Source of the DNA: Planctomycetia bacterium
Lineage (GTDB): Bacteria; Planctomycetota; Phycisphaerae; FEN-1346
Assembly: GCA_003170085.1 (NCBI GenBank)
Contig: PMZT01000111.1
Span: 1 to 35,664 of the forward strand
DNA length: 35,664 nt
Direction: 5' to 3'
The notes under the pieces were generated by a model that saw nothing but the letters and a program-made list of their open reading frames with translations, searched no databases and had not been told where the DNA came from. Below, piece after piece: positions 1 through 9,036 of this stretch. Position 1 is the stretch's first letter, and every line of letters starts with the position of its first letter. The translations under genes were made by a program, and so were the position numbers.

Positions 1-77
1 ACCCTCGAACCGGAGCAAGGCATTATCACCTCTGACAATGGGCAATCCATGCAGTGTTCGGTTGGGAGAAAAGGTGG

Positions 78-83
78 TATAAT
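78..83 (+). promoter_or_regulatory. Candidate extended -10 promoter element (TGgTATAAT)
   Basis: TATAAT at 78-83 preceded by TGG at 75-77, about 80 nt upstream of the ATG at 165; no convincing -35 box. Confidence 0.3.
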
Positions 84-164
84 TCGTCACGCAGCGGGGC
101 GAAGTCTCTCGACCGGGCGCCGACCTGAGCAGGCAGCCGAACATTCTCAATAAATGGAGCCGTC

Positions 165-3100
165 ATGAGAAGGCAGATCGTCGGAACCATGCTTTTTGCC
201 GCCACCGCGCTGGCGGCACTGTCGGGCGCTGCGGAGGACAAGCCCGTCAAGGCCGCCGCCCAATACCAGGGATGGCAGCACGCGGGTTCCCTCTACATCC
301 TGACGACTTCTGACGGCGCCCATTTACCGGCATCGGCTTCGGAAGACGGATTCCCGTTGCTGGTGCGGCTGCACAAGGATTTCTTTGATTTCAGCCAGGC
401 GAAGGCCAACGGAGAGGACATCCGTTTCTCCACGAGTACGGGCACGCCCCTGGCGTATCAGGTTGAGGAATGGGATGCGGCAAACGGAGCGGCCAGCATC
501 TGGGTGCGAATGCCCAACATCAAGGGTGACGCGCGCCAGGAAATAAGAATGTATTGGGGAAAGGCCGACGCGGCCAGCGAATCCAGCGGGTCGGCGGTGT
601 TCAACGAGTCGAACGGATACCTGAGCGTCTGGCACATGAACGATCCGGTGAAGGATGAAGTGGGCACGCTCGAAGCGAAGGATACGGGCACCGCTTCCTC
701 TTCCGGCATCATCGGCAAGAGCCGCCGCTTTGGCGAAGGCAAGGGGATCAACTGCGGGGAGAAGATCGCAACCTATCCTTCCGGCGCCGGTCCGCATTCT
801 TCCGAGGCTTGGTTCAGGGCCGACAAGCCGAACGCGACCATCCTGGGCTGGGGCAACGAGCAGGCCCAGGGCAAGGTGGTGATGCAGTTTTCCAGTCCGC
901 CGCATATCAATATGGACTGCTATTTCTCCGGCGGAAATGTCGCGAGCGGCGCCACGATTCCCATGTCCCAATGGACGCACGTGGTACACACCTACAGAAA
1001 TGGGGAGTCCCGTGTCTACGTGAACGGAGTGCTTGACGGCGCCAATACATCCAGAGGAGGCCCGCTGGCGATCAAGAGCCCGGCCCGGATGTATATCGGC
1101 GGCTGGTACAACAACTTCAACTTTGTCGGCGACATCGACGAGGTGCGGATTTCCAAGGTCACGCGCTCCGCCGACTGGGTGAGGCTGGAATACGAGAACC
1201 AGAAGCCCCTGCAAACGCTGGTCGGCTCGCTGGTGCAGCCGGGCACGGACTTCTCGGTCTCCAAGGAGAAGATGACCGTATTGGAGGGCAAGAGCGCCAC
1301 GGTGTCGGCCAAGGCCGGAGGCGCGCAGAAGGTCTATTGGATCCTCAAGAGAGACGGCCGGGAAACGCTTGCCGCCGTGGACCGGTATACGTTTACGTTT
1401 GATGCCGGCCGAGTGGTCGGAGACAAATCGCTCACCCTTCAGTTCAAGGCCATCTATGCCAACGAGATCAAGACCCAAGACATTCCTGTTACGATCAAGG
1501 AAGATATCCCGGAACCGGTGTTCACCCTGAAAGCGCCGAACAAGTGGGATGGACGGGAGACGATCGAGGTCGTGCCGCAGATCGCCAATCTGACCGAAAT
1601 GCAGGCCAAGGGCGCCGGCCCTCTGAATTACACCTGGACCGTTTCGGATATCGCCGCAATCAAGGAGATGGCGCCGGGGAAACTCATCCTCATGAGGGCA
1701 CAGAACAGCGGCAGGATGACCATCACACTGGCCCTTAACAACGGCGGGGCTGAGACCGTCAACACCACCACGATCGTGGTCAGCGAGCCCAAGAAAGATG
1801 CCTGGGTTGAACGGACGCCCGCAAAGGATGAAAAACCTGAGGACAACCAGTTCTATGTCCGCGACGACAAGAATGAAGGCACGCTTTTCTATAACGGGAC
1901 CTTGAATGAAGCCGCCGACTCCGTCTTCCTGAAGGTTTATGCCGGGGATCAATTGTACAAGACCGAAAGCCGGCCACTGTCGGCCGACAAGGCCTATGCC
2001 TTTTCGGTAAAGCTTAAACCGGGTCTCATCAAGTACAAGATGGAGTTCGGGTCCAAGAGCGGCGGCCGCGAGACCGTCCTGCACACCGCCGCCAATCTGG
2101 TGTGTGGGGACGCTTACCTCATCAATGGTCAATCCAACGCGGTTGCGACGGATTTCGGGAAGGAAGACCCCACCTTCCGCAGCGAATGGATACGCACCTT
2201 CGGCAGCATGTCGGGGAGCCCTCAAGGCGTCAGGCTTTGGGGCAATGCGGTGCACCGAAGCCGCGACGCAGAGAGGCTGCAGATTGGCTATTGGGGCATG
2301 GAACTTGGCCGCCGTTTGGTGGAAAGCCATAAGATCCCCATCTGCATCATCAACGGGGCCGTCGGGGGCACCCGGATTGACCAGCACCAGCGGAACCCGC
2401 AGAATCCCCAGGACATGACGACGATTTACGGGCGATTGTTGTGGCGTGTGCAGCAGGCCCGGCTGACCCACGGCATCCGCGGCGTTCTGTGGCACCAGGG
2501 CGAAAACGACCAGGGCGCCGATGGCCCCGACGGCGGCTTTGGCTGGGAGACGTACCGGAAGTACTTCATCGATCTGGCGGCGTCCTGGAAGCTGGACTAC
2601 CCCAACATCCAGCACTATTACATTTTCCAGATCTGGCCCCGGTCCTGCTCGATGGGCGTCAACGGCTCCGACAACATGCTGCGGGAAGTACAAAGGATCT
2701 TGCCGTCGTGTTTCTCCAACATGGGCATCATGTCCACGCTGGGCATCAAGCCTCCCGGGCCCGCCCATTATCCTGCTGCCGGCTACGCGGAAATGGCTCG
2801 CCTGATAGGCCCCCTGGTGGAGCGGGACAACTACGGGAAGGTTTTCGACAAGCCCATCACGCCGCCCGACCTTAAGAAGGCGTATTATACGAGCGACCGG
2901 AAAGACGAAATCGCCCTGGAATTTGATCAACCCATGGCCTGGAAGGATTCCTTGGCGAGCCAGTTTTACCTGGATGGAGAGAAGGGCAAGGTGGCCTCGG
3001 GCGCCACGTCCGGAAATGTGATCACGCTCCAACTGACGGCGGCCGCGACGGCCCGTACAGTCACCTACCTTGATAGTGGGGCGTGGAGTCCGGATAATCT

Positions 3101-3176
3101 TCTCTATGGAGAAAACGGCATTGCCGCGCTCACGTTCTGCGGGGTTCCGATTCTCCCCGGGAAGCCGTCCCCCTGA
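165..3176 (+). CDS. Secreted DUF2341 / LamG-like / sialate O-acetylesterase (SASA)-type multidomain protein
   Basis: Signal-peptide-like N-terminus; DUF2341-like FPLLVRLHKDFFDFSQA...IRMYWG; LamG-like SSEAWFRADKPNATILGW...YIGGWYNNFNFVGDIDEVRIS; SASA-like CGDAYLINGQSNA, GAVGGTRID, VLWHQGENDQ; GGAG upstream of the ATG. Confidence 0.75.
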   Translation: MRRQIVGTMLFAATALAALSGAAEDKPVKAAAQYQGWQHAGSLYILTTSDGAHLPASASEDGFPLLVRLHKDFFDFSQAKANGEDIRFSTSTGTPLAYQVEEWDAANGAASIWVRMPNIKGDARQEIRMYWGKADAASESSGSAVFNESNGYLSVWHMNDPVKDEVGTLEAKDTGTASSSGIIGKSRRFGEGKGINCGEKIATYPSGAGPHSSEAWFRADKPNATILGWGNEQAQGKVVMQFSSPPHINMDCYFSGGNVASGATIPMSQWTHVVHTYRNGESRVYVNGVLDGANTSRGGPLAIKSPARMYIGGWYNNFNFVGDIDEVRISKVTRSADWVRLEYENQKPLQTLVGSLVQPGTDFSVSKEKMTVLEGKSATVSAKAGGAQKVYWILKRDGRETLAAVDRYTFTFDAGRVVGDKSLTLQFKAIYANEIKTQDIPVTIKEDIPEPVFTLKAPNKWDGRETIEVVPQIANLTEMQAKGAGPLNYTWTVSDIAAIKEMAPGKLILMRAQNSGRMTITLALNNGGAETVNTTTIVVSEPKKDAWVERTPAKDEKPEDNQFYVRDDKNEGTLFYNGTLNEAADSVFLKVYAGDQLYKTESRPLSADKAYAFSVKLKPGLIKYKMEFGSKSGGRETVLHTAANLVCGDAYLINGQSNAVATDFGKEDPTFRSEWIRTFGSMSGSPQGVRLWGNAVHRSRDAERLQIGYWGMELGRRLVESHKIPICIINGAVGGTRIDQHQRNPQNPQDMTTIYGRLLWRVQQARLTHGIRGVLWHQGENDQGADGPDGGFGWETYRKYFIDLAASWKLDYPNIQHYYIFQIWPRSCSMGVNGSDNMLREVQRILPSCFSNMGIMSTLGIKPPGPAHYPAAGYAEMARLIGPLVERDNYGKVFDKPITPPDLKKAYYTSDRKDEIALEFDQPMAWKDSLASQFYLDGEKGKVASGATSGNVITLQLTAAATARTVTYLDSGAWSPDNLLYGENGIAALTFCGVPILPGKPSP

Positions 3177-3239
3177 TGTGCCGTGGTGCTCTGGCCGGAA
3201 CAGAAGCACAGGATGATGCGAACTCACAGGAGAAGTGCC

Positions 3240-5753
3240 ATGCGGAAGATGCAAGACACCCCGCAGCGTGCCGCCGTTCTGGTTATCGCCATGGCGTTAA
3301 TGACCGGCAGCGGACTCGCGGCCGCCCCGCCACCGGCGCCGCCCGATCTCACTCAGGCCGGCACGGTCGATCGCACGTTGACCTATAATCTCGGCGCCAC
3401 GGGGCTTCGCGGGTGGATTTATACCAAGCCCGCCAACTTCTTCGAGAGCGTGCAAGGGCGGACCACGACGGCCAGCCGGCAGATTCTGGTCACGCATGTC
3501 GGGGCAAAGTCGCCGGCGGACGGCGTGATGAAAGTGGACGACGTGATCCTCGGCGCCGGCGGCAAACCGTTTACCGCCGACGCCCGCAAAAGTATGGCGC
3601 TGGCAATTCAGGAAGCCGAGAAGGCTGCGAATGGGGGCATCCTGAAGCTGACCCGCTGGCGGGCGGGCAAGACCGAAGAGGTGCAACTCAAGCTGAGAGT
3701 CATGGGGATCTATGCCGACACCGCGCCCTACAATTGCCCCAAATCGAAGCTCATCTTCGACGAGGCCTGCAAGGTGCTTGAGAAGGAACCGCTCAAGGAG
3801 GATATCTGGGGAGCGGTCAACGGCCTGGCGCTGATGGCGGCTGGCAATCCCGACTCACTGCCCCGAGTGCGGGAGTTTGCCCGGAAGATCGCGCCTCTGA
3901 CGCTGAAGCTGGAATTGAAAGACGGAATGGTGACGTGGGACTGGGGATACCGGAACCTCTTCCTCTGCGAGTATTACCTGCTCACCGGCGACAAAGAGGT
4001 GCTGCACGCCATCAATGAATACACCGTCTCGCTCGCCAAGGGGCAGAGTATGTACGGCACCTTCGGGCATGGCATTGCGCCCCCGTCGCCCGAGGGCAAA
4101 CTCCACGGATCGATTCCTCCCTACGGCCCGGTGAATGCCGCGGGGCTGGTGGCCAACATCGCCATCGTCATGGGCAAGAAGTGCGGCGTGAAGGATCCGG
4201 AGATCGACCCCGCCATCGGCAGGGCCTCCAGGTTCTTCGGCTACTTTGTGGACAAAGGCGCGATTCCCTACGGCGAACACATGCCGTGGCCGTACCATGA
4301 CAACAACGGCAAGAACGCCATGACCGCCCTGTTGTTCGCCGTTCAGGGGAACCGGATTAGGGAAACGCAATTCTTCGCGAAGATGGTCACCGCGTCCTAC
4401 CAGAACCGGGAATACGGACACACCGGCCAGGGATTCAGTTATCTGTGGGGCGCTCTGGGCGCCAATACCGGCGGACCTGCCGCGGCGGCGGCCTTTATCA
4501 AGGAAGCCTCGTGGCACCTCGACCTCGTGCGGCGCTGCGACGGATCATTCACCTATGACGGCGGCGAGCAATACGGACCCGGCAAGACCGACGACAACAC
4601 CTACTACGGCAAGAGCAGCTACGACGGCCTGAGTCCGACAGCCACTTATGTCCTCACCTATTCGCTGCCCCTGAAGAAACTCTGCATCACCGGCAGGGAC
4701 GCGAATCAGGCCAACTGGCTCAGCACAAAGGACGTAGCCGAGGCCGTCGCTTCCGGCCGCTTCGATCTGGACCGCAAGACCAGGAACACGGAGGAGCTCC
4801 TCGCCGCACTGGGCGACTGGTCACCCGTTGCCCGCAGTTGGGCGGCGGAGGAACTCGGCCGGCGTCCCAACAAGAAGGAACTGGTCGCCCCGCTCATCGC
4901 CATGGCGGAGGGGCCTGATGCCCGAAAACGCCAGGGCGCCGCGGAGACCCTGGGGTACCTGGGCAGTGCCGAAGCGCTGCCGGTGCTGGTCCGGCTGCTC
5001 ACCCACGAGGACCGCTGGCTGCGGGTCAAAGCCGCGAATGCCCTCAAGAACATGGGCGATACGGCGAAACCCGTCGTCCCCGACATGCTCAAGGCGGTTG
5101 CCGTAACCGCTGAGCCCCTCGATCCGATCGTCTGGGACGATCCCATCCAACTCACCCACGGCGAGCTGGCTGCGGCCTTGTTCAAAGGGCTGCTGCGAAA
5201 TTCCATAAAGGGAATCGACCCGGAACTGCTCTATCCGGCGATCCGGGCCATCTCGAAGAACGCCGACGGCATGGCCAGGGCACAGCTTGCTCACACGTTC
5301 ACCGACCTCCTGACCCTTGAGGATGTGCAGGCGCTGGCGCCGGACATATTGGCTGCTGTCAAAACGCGGTGCCCGGCGGACACGATGTTTGGCAATGGGA
5401 TCCGCATGGCCGGATTCAAAGCCTTGACGAAATATCACTTCAAAGAAGGCATCGAAGTGGGCGTCCTCTTCGCGAAAACCCAGGGTGGCCACGGCAGCGA
5501 AAGCCGAACCGGGGAAATCATGAAGGAGATCATAGGCTATGGCACGGCCGCCCGCCAAGCGGTGCCGGGGTTGAAGGAGCTGATCGTGGCCCTGAACGAT
5601 CAATGCAAGAGAGGGGAATTTCCCGCCGGCGAACTCAATAACAGGAGAGTTGCCGCCGTCGAGGAGGCCATCAAGGCTATCGAAGCCGCAACAACGCAGC
5701 CGGAGTTGCGCAGCATTGCGCCGCTGCCGCTTAAGGCGAATCAGGGGAAGTGA
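3240..5753 (+). CDS. DUF6288-like secreted protein with PDZ-like segment and C-terminal HEAT-like repeats
   Basis: Start moved to ATG 3240 (AGGAG at 3228-3232) rather than 3183; signal peptide AAVLVIAMALMTGSGLAAA; PDZ-like ILVTHVGAKSPADGVMKVDDVILGAGGKPF; HEAT-like GPDARKRQGAAETLGYLGSAEALPVLVRLLTHEDRWLRVKAANALKNMG. Confidence 0.6.
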   Translation: MRKMQDTPQRAAVLVIAMALMTGSGLAAAPPPAPPDLTQAGTVDRTLTYNLGATGLRGWIYTKPANFFESVQGRTTTASRQILVTHVGAKSPADGVMKVDDVILGAGGKPFTADARKSMALAIQEAEKAANGGILKLTRWRAGKTEEVQLKLRVMGIYADTAPYNCPKSKLIFDEACKVLEKEPLKEDIWGAVNGLALMAAGNPDSLPRVREFARKIAPLTLKLELKDGMVTWDWGYRNLFLCEYYLLTGDKEVLHAINEYTVSLAKGQSMYGTFGHGIAPPSPEGKLHGSIPPYGPVNAAGLVANIAIVMGKKCGVKDPEIDPAIGRASRFFGYFVDKGAIPYGEHMPWPYHDNNGKNAMTALLFAVQGNRIRETQFFAKMVTASYQNREYGHTGQGFSYLWGALGANTGGPAAAAAFIKEASWHLDLVRRCDGSFTYDGGEQYGPGKTDDNTYYGKSSYDGLSPTATYVLTYSLPLKKLCITGRDANQANWLSTKDVAEAVASGRFDLDRKTRNTEELLAALGDWSPVARSWAAEELGRRPNKKELVAPLIAMAEGPDARKRQGAAETLGYLGSAEALPVLVRLLTHEDRWLRVKAANALKNMGDTAKPVVPDMLKAVAVTAEPLDPIVWDDPIQLTHGELAAALFKGLLRNSIKGIDPELLYPAIRAISKNADGMARAQLAHTFTDLLTLEDVQALAPDILAAVKTRCPADTMFGNGIRMAGFKALTKYHFKEGIEVGVLFAKTQGGHGSESRTGEIMKEIIGYGTAARQAVPGLKELIVALNDQCKRGEFPAGELNNRRVAAVEEAIKAIEAATTQPELRSIAPLPLKANQGK

Positions 5754-5811
5754 CAGGATATCTCATGAAGAAACACGTGGTGGGGGCCTTGTTGCCCGAA
5801 CTGAGGAAGCA

Positions 5812-5829
5812 GCAGGCAGAATTGCCTGC
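5812..5829 (+). other. Perfect 7-bp inverted repeat (GCAGGCA-GAAT-TGCCTGC) upstream of the first sulfatase
   Basis: Read directly; 23 nt before ATG 5853; no following U tract, so not an obvious intrinsic terminator. Confidence 0.5.
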
Positions 5830-5852
5830 GGAGAAAAGGACGGAGAACCGTT

Positions 5853-7205
5853 ATGGATCGCCGTGAGTTTCTCAAGGGCGGCGCCGCCGTGCTGGTCTTC
5901 GGACTGAGCGTCCGCGCCGGGGCGGCGCTCGGACCTGAAGATCGCGCCGGGCGCCCGAACATCCTCCTGTGCATGTCGGATGACCAGGGCTGGGGCGATG
6001 TGAGCTACAACGGCCTGAAGCAGATCCAGACGCCCACACTGGACGCCATGGCCACCGCGGGCCTGCGGTTCAACCGTTTCTACGCCGCACACCCGAGTTG
6101 CTCACCCACGCGGGCCAGCGTGATGACCGGCCGCCACCCGAACCGCATGGGATGCTTCTGGCCGGGCATGCCCCTGAAACTCCAGGAAATGACCATCGCG
6201 CAGGCCGTGAAGCGGGCCGGCTATGCAACCGCGCATTTCGGGAAATGGCATTTGAACGGCGTGGCCGGTCCCGGTAAGCCGATTGCCGCCTCCGACCCGC
6301 TCGGCCCCGGTCGATTCGGTTTCGACGAGTGGTTCTCCGTCTCCAACTACTTTGACACGGACTGGACCTTCAGCCGCAACGGCGAGAACGTGAAGGTGCC
6401 CGGCGACGGTTCGGATGCTATCGTGGCCGAGGCGCTGAAGTTCATCGAAAAGAACGCGAAGCAGGACAAGCCTTTCTTCGCGTGCGTCTGGTTCGGTAGT
6501 CCGCACGCCCCGCACAAGCCCACGCCGGAGGACCTCAAGGCGGCCGGCGGTTCGGCGTACTATGGTGAGATCGTGGGGATTGATCGCGCCATGGGCACAC
6601 TGCGCAGCGGCCTGCGCAAGCTCGGCATCGCCGACAACACGATGGTCTGGTTCAACAGCGACAACGGCGCGTGGTTCGACCCCGCCCACCCGGACGAGAA
6701 CGGCACGAACGGTCCGTTCCGCGGCCGCAAGGGTGACATGTACGAGGGCGGCATCCGCGTGCCCGGGCTGATCGAGTGGCCCGCGCACATCAAGCGGCCC
6801 GCCGTGACCGACGTGCCCGTCTGCACGAGCGACATCTATCCGACCGTCGTGGACCTCCTGAAGATAACCATACCCGATCAGGTGAAGCCGCTCGACGGAA
6901 TCAGCCTCATGCCGCTCCTGGACGGGCAGATGAAGGAGAGGCCCAGCCCGATCGGGTTCTGGCAGTGCAACGGCGGCCTGTCCTCGAATAACGGCTTTTC
7001 GGCCTGGAACGACAACCGTTATAAGCTCGTCAAGCTTGCCGCCAACAAGTACGAGCTTTACGATCTGACGGCTGATCCGTCTGAGAAGACCGACCTGGCC
7101 GTCAAGTGCCCGGAGATCCTCAACCGGATGAAGGCCGAGTTGGAGACCTGGCAGCAGTCGGTGCTGCGGAGTTGCCGCGGCGAGGACTACTTCGCTAAAC
7201 CGTAG
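5853..7205 (+). CDS. S1-family sulfatase, Tat-like signal
   Basis: MDRREFLKGG signal; PNILLCMSDDQGWGDVSYNG; FGly motif C-S-P-T-R (6099-6113) in HPSCSPTRASVMTGRHPNR; GKWHLNG. Confidence 0.9.
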   Translation: MDRREFLKGGAAVLVFGLSVRAGAALGPEDRAGRPNILLCMSDDQGWGDVSYNGLKQIQTPTLDAMATAGLRFNRFYAAHPSCSPTRASVMTGRHPNRMGCFWPGMPLKLQEMTIAQAVKRAGYATAHFGKWHLNGVAGPGKPIAASDPLGPGRFGFDEWFSVSNYFDTDWTFSRNGENVKVPGDGSDAIVAEALKFIEKNAKQDKPFFACVWFGSPHAPHKPTPEDLKAAGGSAYYGEIVGIDRAMGTLRSGLRKLGIADNTMVWFNSDNGAWFDPAHPDENGTNGPFRGRKGDMYEGGIRVPGLIEWPAHIKRPAVTDVPVCTSDIYPTVVDLLKITIPDQVKPLDGISLMPLLDGQMKERPSPIGFWQCNGGLSSNNGFSAWNDNRYKLVKLAANKYELYDLTADPSEKTDLAVKCPEILNRMKAELETWQQSVLRSCRGEDYFAKP

Positions 7206-7266
7206 GGCGTGGAAGGTGTCGGCGCCCACGAAGTAACGGTGTTGTTCCGACCGTGAGGAGCTTGGC

Positions 7267-8811
7267 ATGTCGCGAGAGAACGGCTGCACCCGCAGGAACT
7301 TTCTGAAGACGGCGGCCGTCGCGGCGGGATTGACCTGCGGGCTACCTCGCGCTGCGGGCGGCGGCTCGGAGTCCGGCCGGCCCGGCAAGAGGCCGAACGT
7401 CATCTACATCCTTGCTGATCAACTGCGCTACCAATCCCTCGGCTACGCGGGGGACGCCAAGGCCAGAACGCCCCACATCGACCGGCTCGCATCGCAGGGC
7501 GTCAGTTTCCGGCAGTGCGTGTCGTCCATGCCGGTCTGCGCGGCCTACCGGGCGTCGCTGCTGACGGGCAAGTACCCCTCGAGCACGGGTATGGCCATTA
7601 ACGAGTTGCGCATCAACCCCAACCAGCGGTGTCTCGGGCACGTGGTGACGGAGGCCGGTTACGAGACGGGGTACATCGGAAAGTGGCACCTGTGGGCCAA
7701 CGAACTCGGCAACCACAACGCCATGAAGAACTCCTACATCCCGCCGGAGATGAAGAAGTATCGCCTGGGGTGGGACGGGTTCTGGGCAGCGTACAACTTC
7801 AATCATAGTTATTACAAGAATTTCTATTACATGGACGAGCCCGTCAAGCACACGTTCGCGGGCTACGAGCCGGACGGTCAGACCGACATGGCCGTCGACT
7901 TTATCCGGAAACACGCCGCGACGGACAAGCCCTTCTACCTGACGTTGTCGATGGGCACGCCGCACGACCCGTGGGGGCCGGACAACGTGCCAGAGAAGTA
8001 CCTCAATATGTTCAAGGACGTGGAGTTCCCGCTGCCCGCCAGTTGGTCCGACGTCCCCGACCCCTACATGGACCGCAACGCGGAACCCAAACCCTGGCTC
8101 GCGCAGTGGAAGCCCAATCTGCCCGCCTACCAGCGCGTGTACTACGCCATGACGGCGAACCTCGACGACAACGTCGGCCGGATCATGGCCGCCGTGGAGG
8201 CCGCCGGGATCGCGAACGACACCGTCATCGTCTTCACGTCCGACCACGGCGAGATGTTCGGCGCCAACGGGCGGGTGTTCAAACTCACCTTCTACGATCC
8301 TGCCGCCCGCGTGCCGATGATCGTCCGCTGGCCCGGCGCGATCCCCGGCGGGCTTGTTTCCGACGCCTGCATGGGTACGCCGGACATCATGCCCACGCTG
8401 CTGGGGCTGATGGGCCTGGCCATTCCCGGCACCGTCGAGGGGATGGACCTCAGCCCGCTGGCCCGCGGCCGCAGCGGCCCCGAACCCGAGTTCGCCTTCC
8501 TACAGGGACTGGGGCACACCTGTCAATGGAACGACGGCTTCGAGTGGCGGGCCGTGCGCGACAAGCGGTACACGTATGCGATCTATCGCCGGGACAAGTC
8601 TGAACTGCTGTTCGACAACCAGGGCGATCCGCTCCAGATGCGGAACCTCGCCCGCGATCCGGCCCACGGGGATACGCTGGATCGCCTTCGCAAGCAGATG
8701 GCAGAGAAGATGAAGTCCCTCGATGACACGTTCGAGGCGTGTACGTGGTACAGAGACCACTGGACCGACGGCAAGCGAAACGTCGTGGCCTCGGCAAAGG
8801 GCAAGTTCTGA
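7267..8811 (+). CDS. S1-family sulfatase with C-A-A-Y-R motif, Tat signal
   Basis: CTRRNFLKTAAVAAG signal; RPNVIYILADQLRYQSLGYAGD; PVCAAYRASLLTGKYPSS (motif 7537-7551); IGKWHLW; TSDHGEMFG; AGGAG upstream. Confidence 0.88.
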   Translation: MSRENGCTRRNFLKTAAVAAGLTCGLPRAAGGGSESGRPGKRPNVIYILADQLRYQSLGYAGDAKARTPHIDRLASQGVSFRQCVSSMPVCAAYRASLLTGKYPSSTGMAINELRINPNQRCLGHVVTEAGYETGYIGKWHLWANELGNHNAMKNSYIPPEMKKYRLGWDGFWAAYNFNHSYYKNFYYMDEPVKHTFAGYEPDGQTDMAVDFIRKHAATDKPFYLTLSMGTPHDPWGPDNVPEKYLNMFKDVEFPLPASWSDVPDPYMDRNAEPKPWLAQWKPNLPAYQRVYYAMTANLDDNVGRIMAAVEAAGIANDTVIVFTSDHGEMFGANGRVFKLTFYDPAARVPMIVRWPGAIPGGLVSDACMGTPDIMPTLLGLMGLAIPGTVEGMDLSPLARGRSGPEPEFAFLQGLGHTCQWNDGFEWRAVRDKRYTYAIYRRDKSELLFDNQGDPLQMRNLARDPAHGDTLDRLRKQMAEKMKSLDDTFEACTWYRDHWTDGKRNVVASAKGKF

Positions 8812-9036
8812 AGCGTGCCCTGACGCCTCGGCCCTACGCCTGCAAGCCCGGTTATCCGAGAAGTTTGCGGCGACTATCCACGAACGGCGTGTGTAGAATA
8901 GGGGCCCGCCCACCCCGAAGGCCGAGTTTCTGGAGATACGGGGAGTGGCTGCAAGGAGTGGTCATGGGGGGAGTGATAGGCAGGTCAGCCCGTCAACCGT
9001 GGCCGGATACGTTGCCATGCCGCAGGAGAAGTGAAT

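Noticed and set aside
324-3254. 976-aa ORF on the - strand opposite the SASA-type gene
   Set aside because: Shadow ORF caused by high GC and codon bias. The + strand frame has a signal peptide, RBS and recognisable domains; the antisense translation is Arg/His/Gly-rich with no family resemblance.
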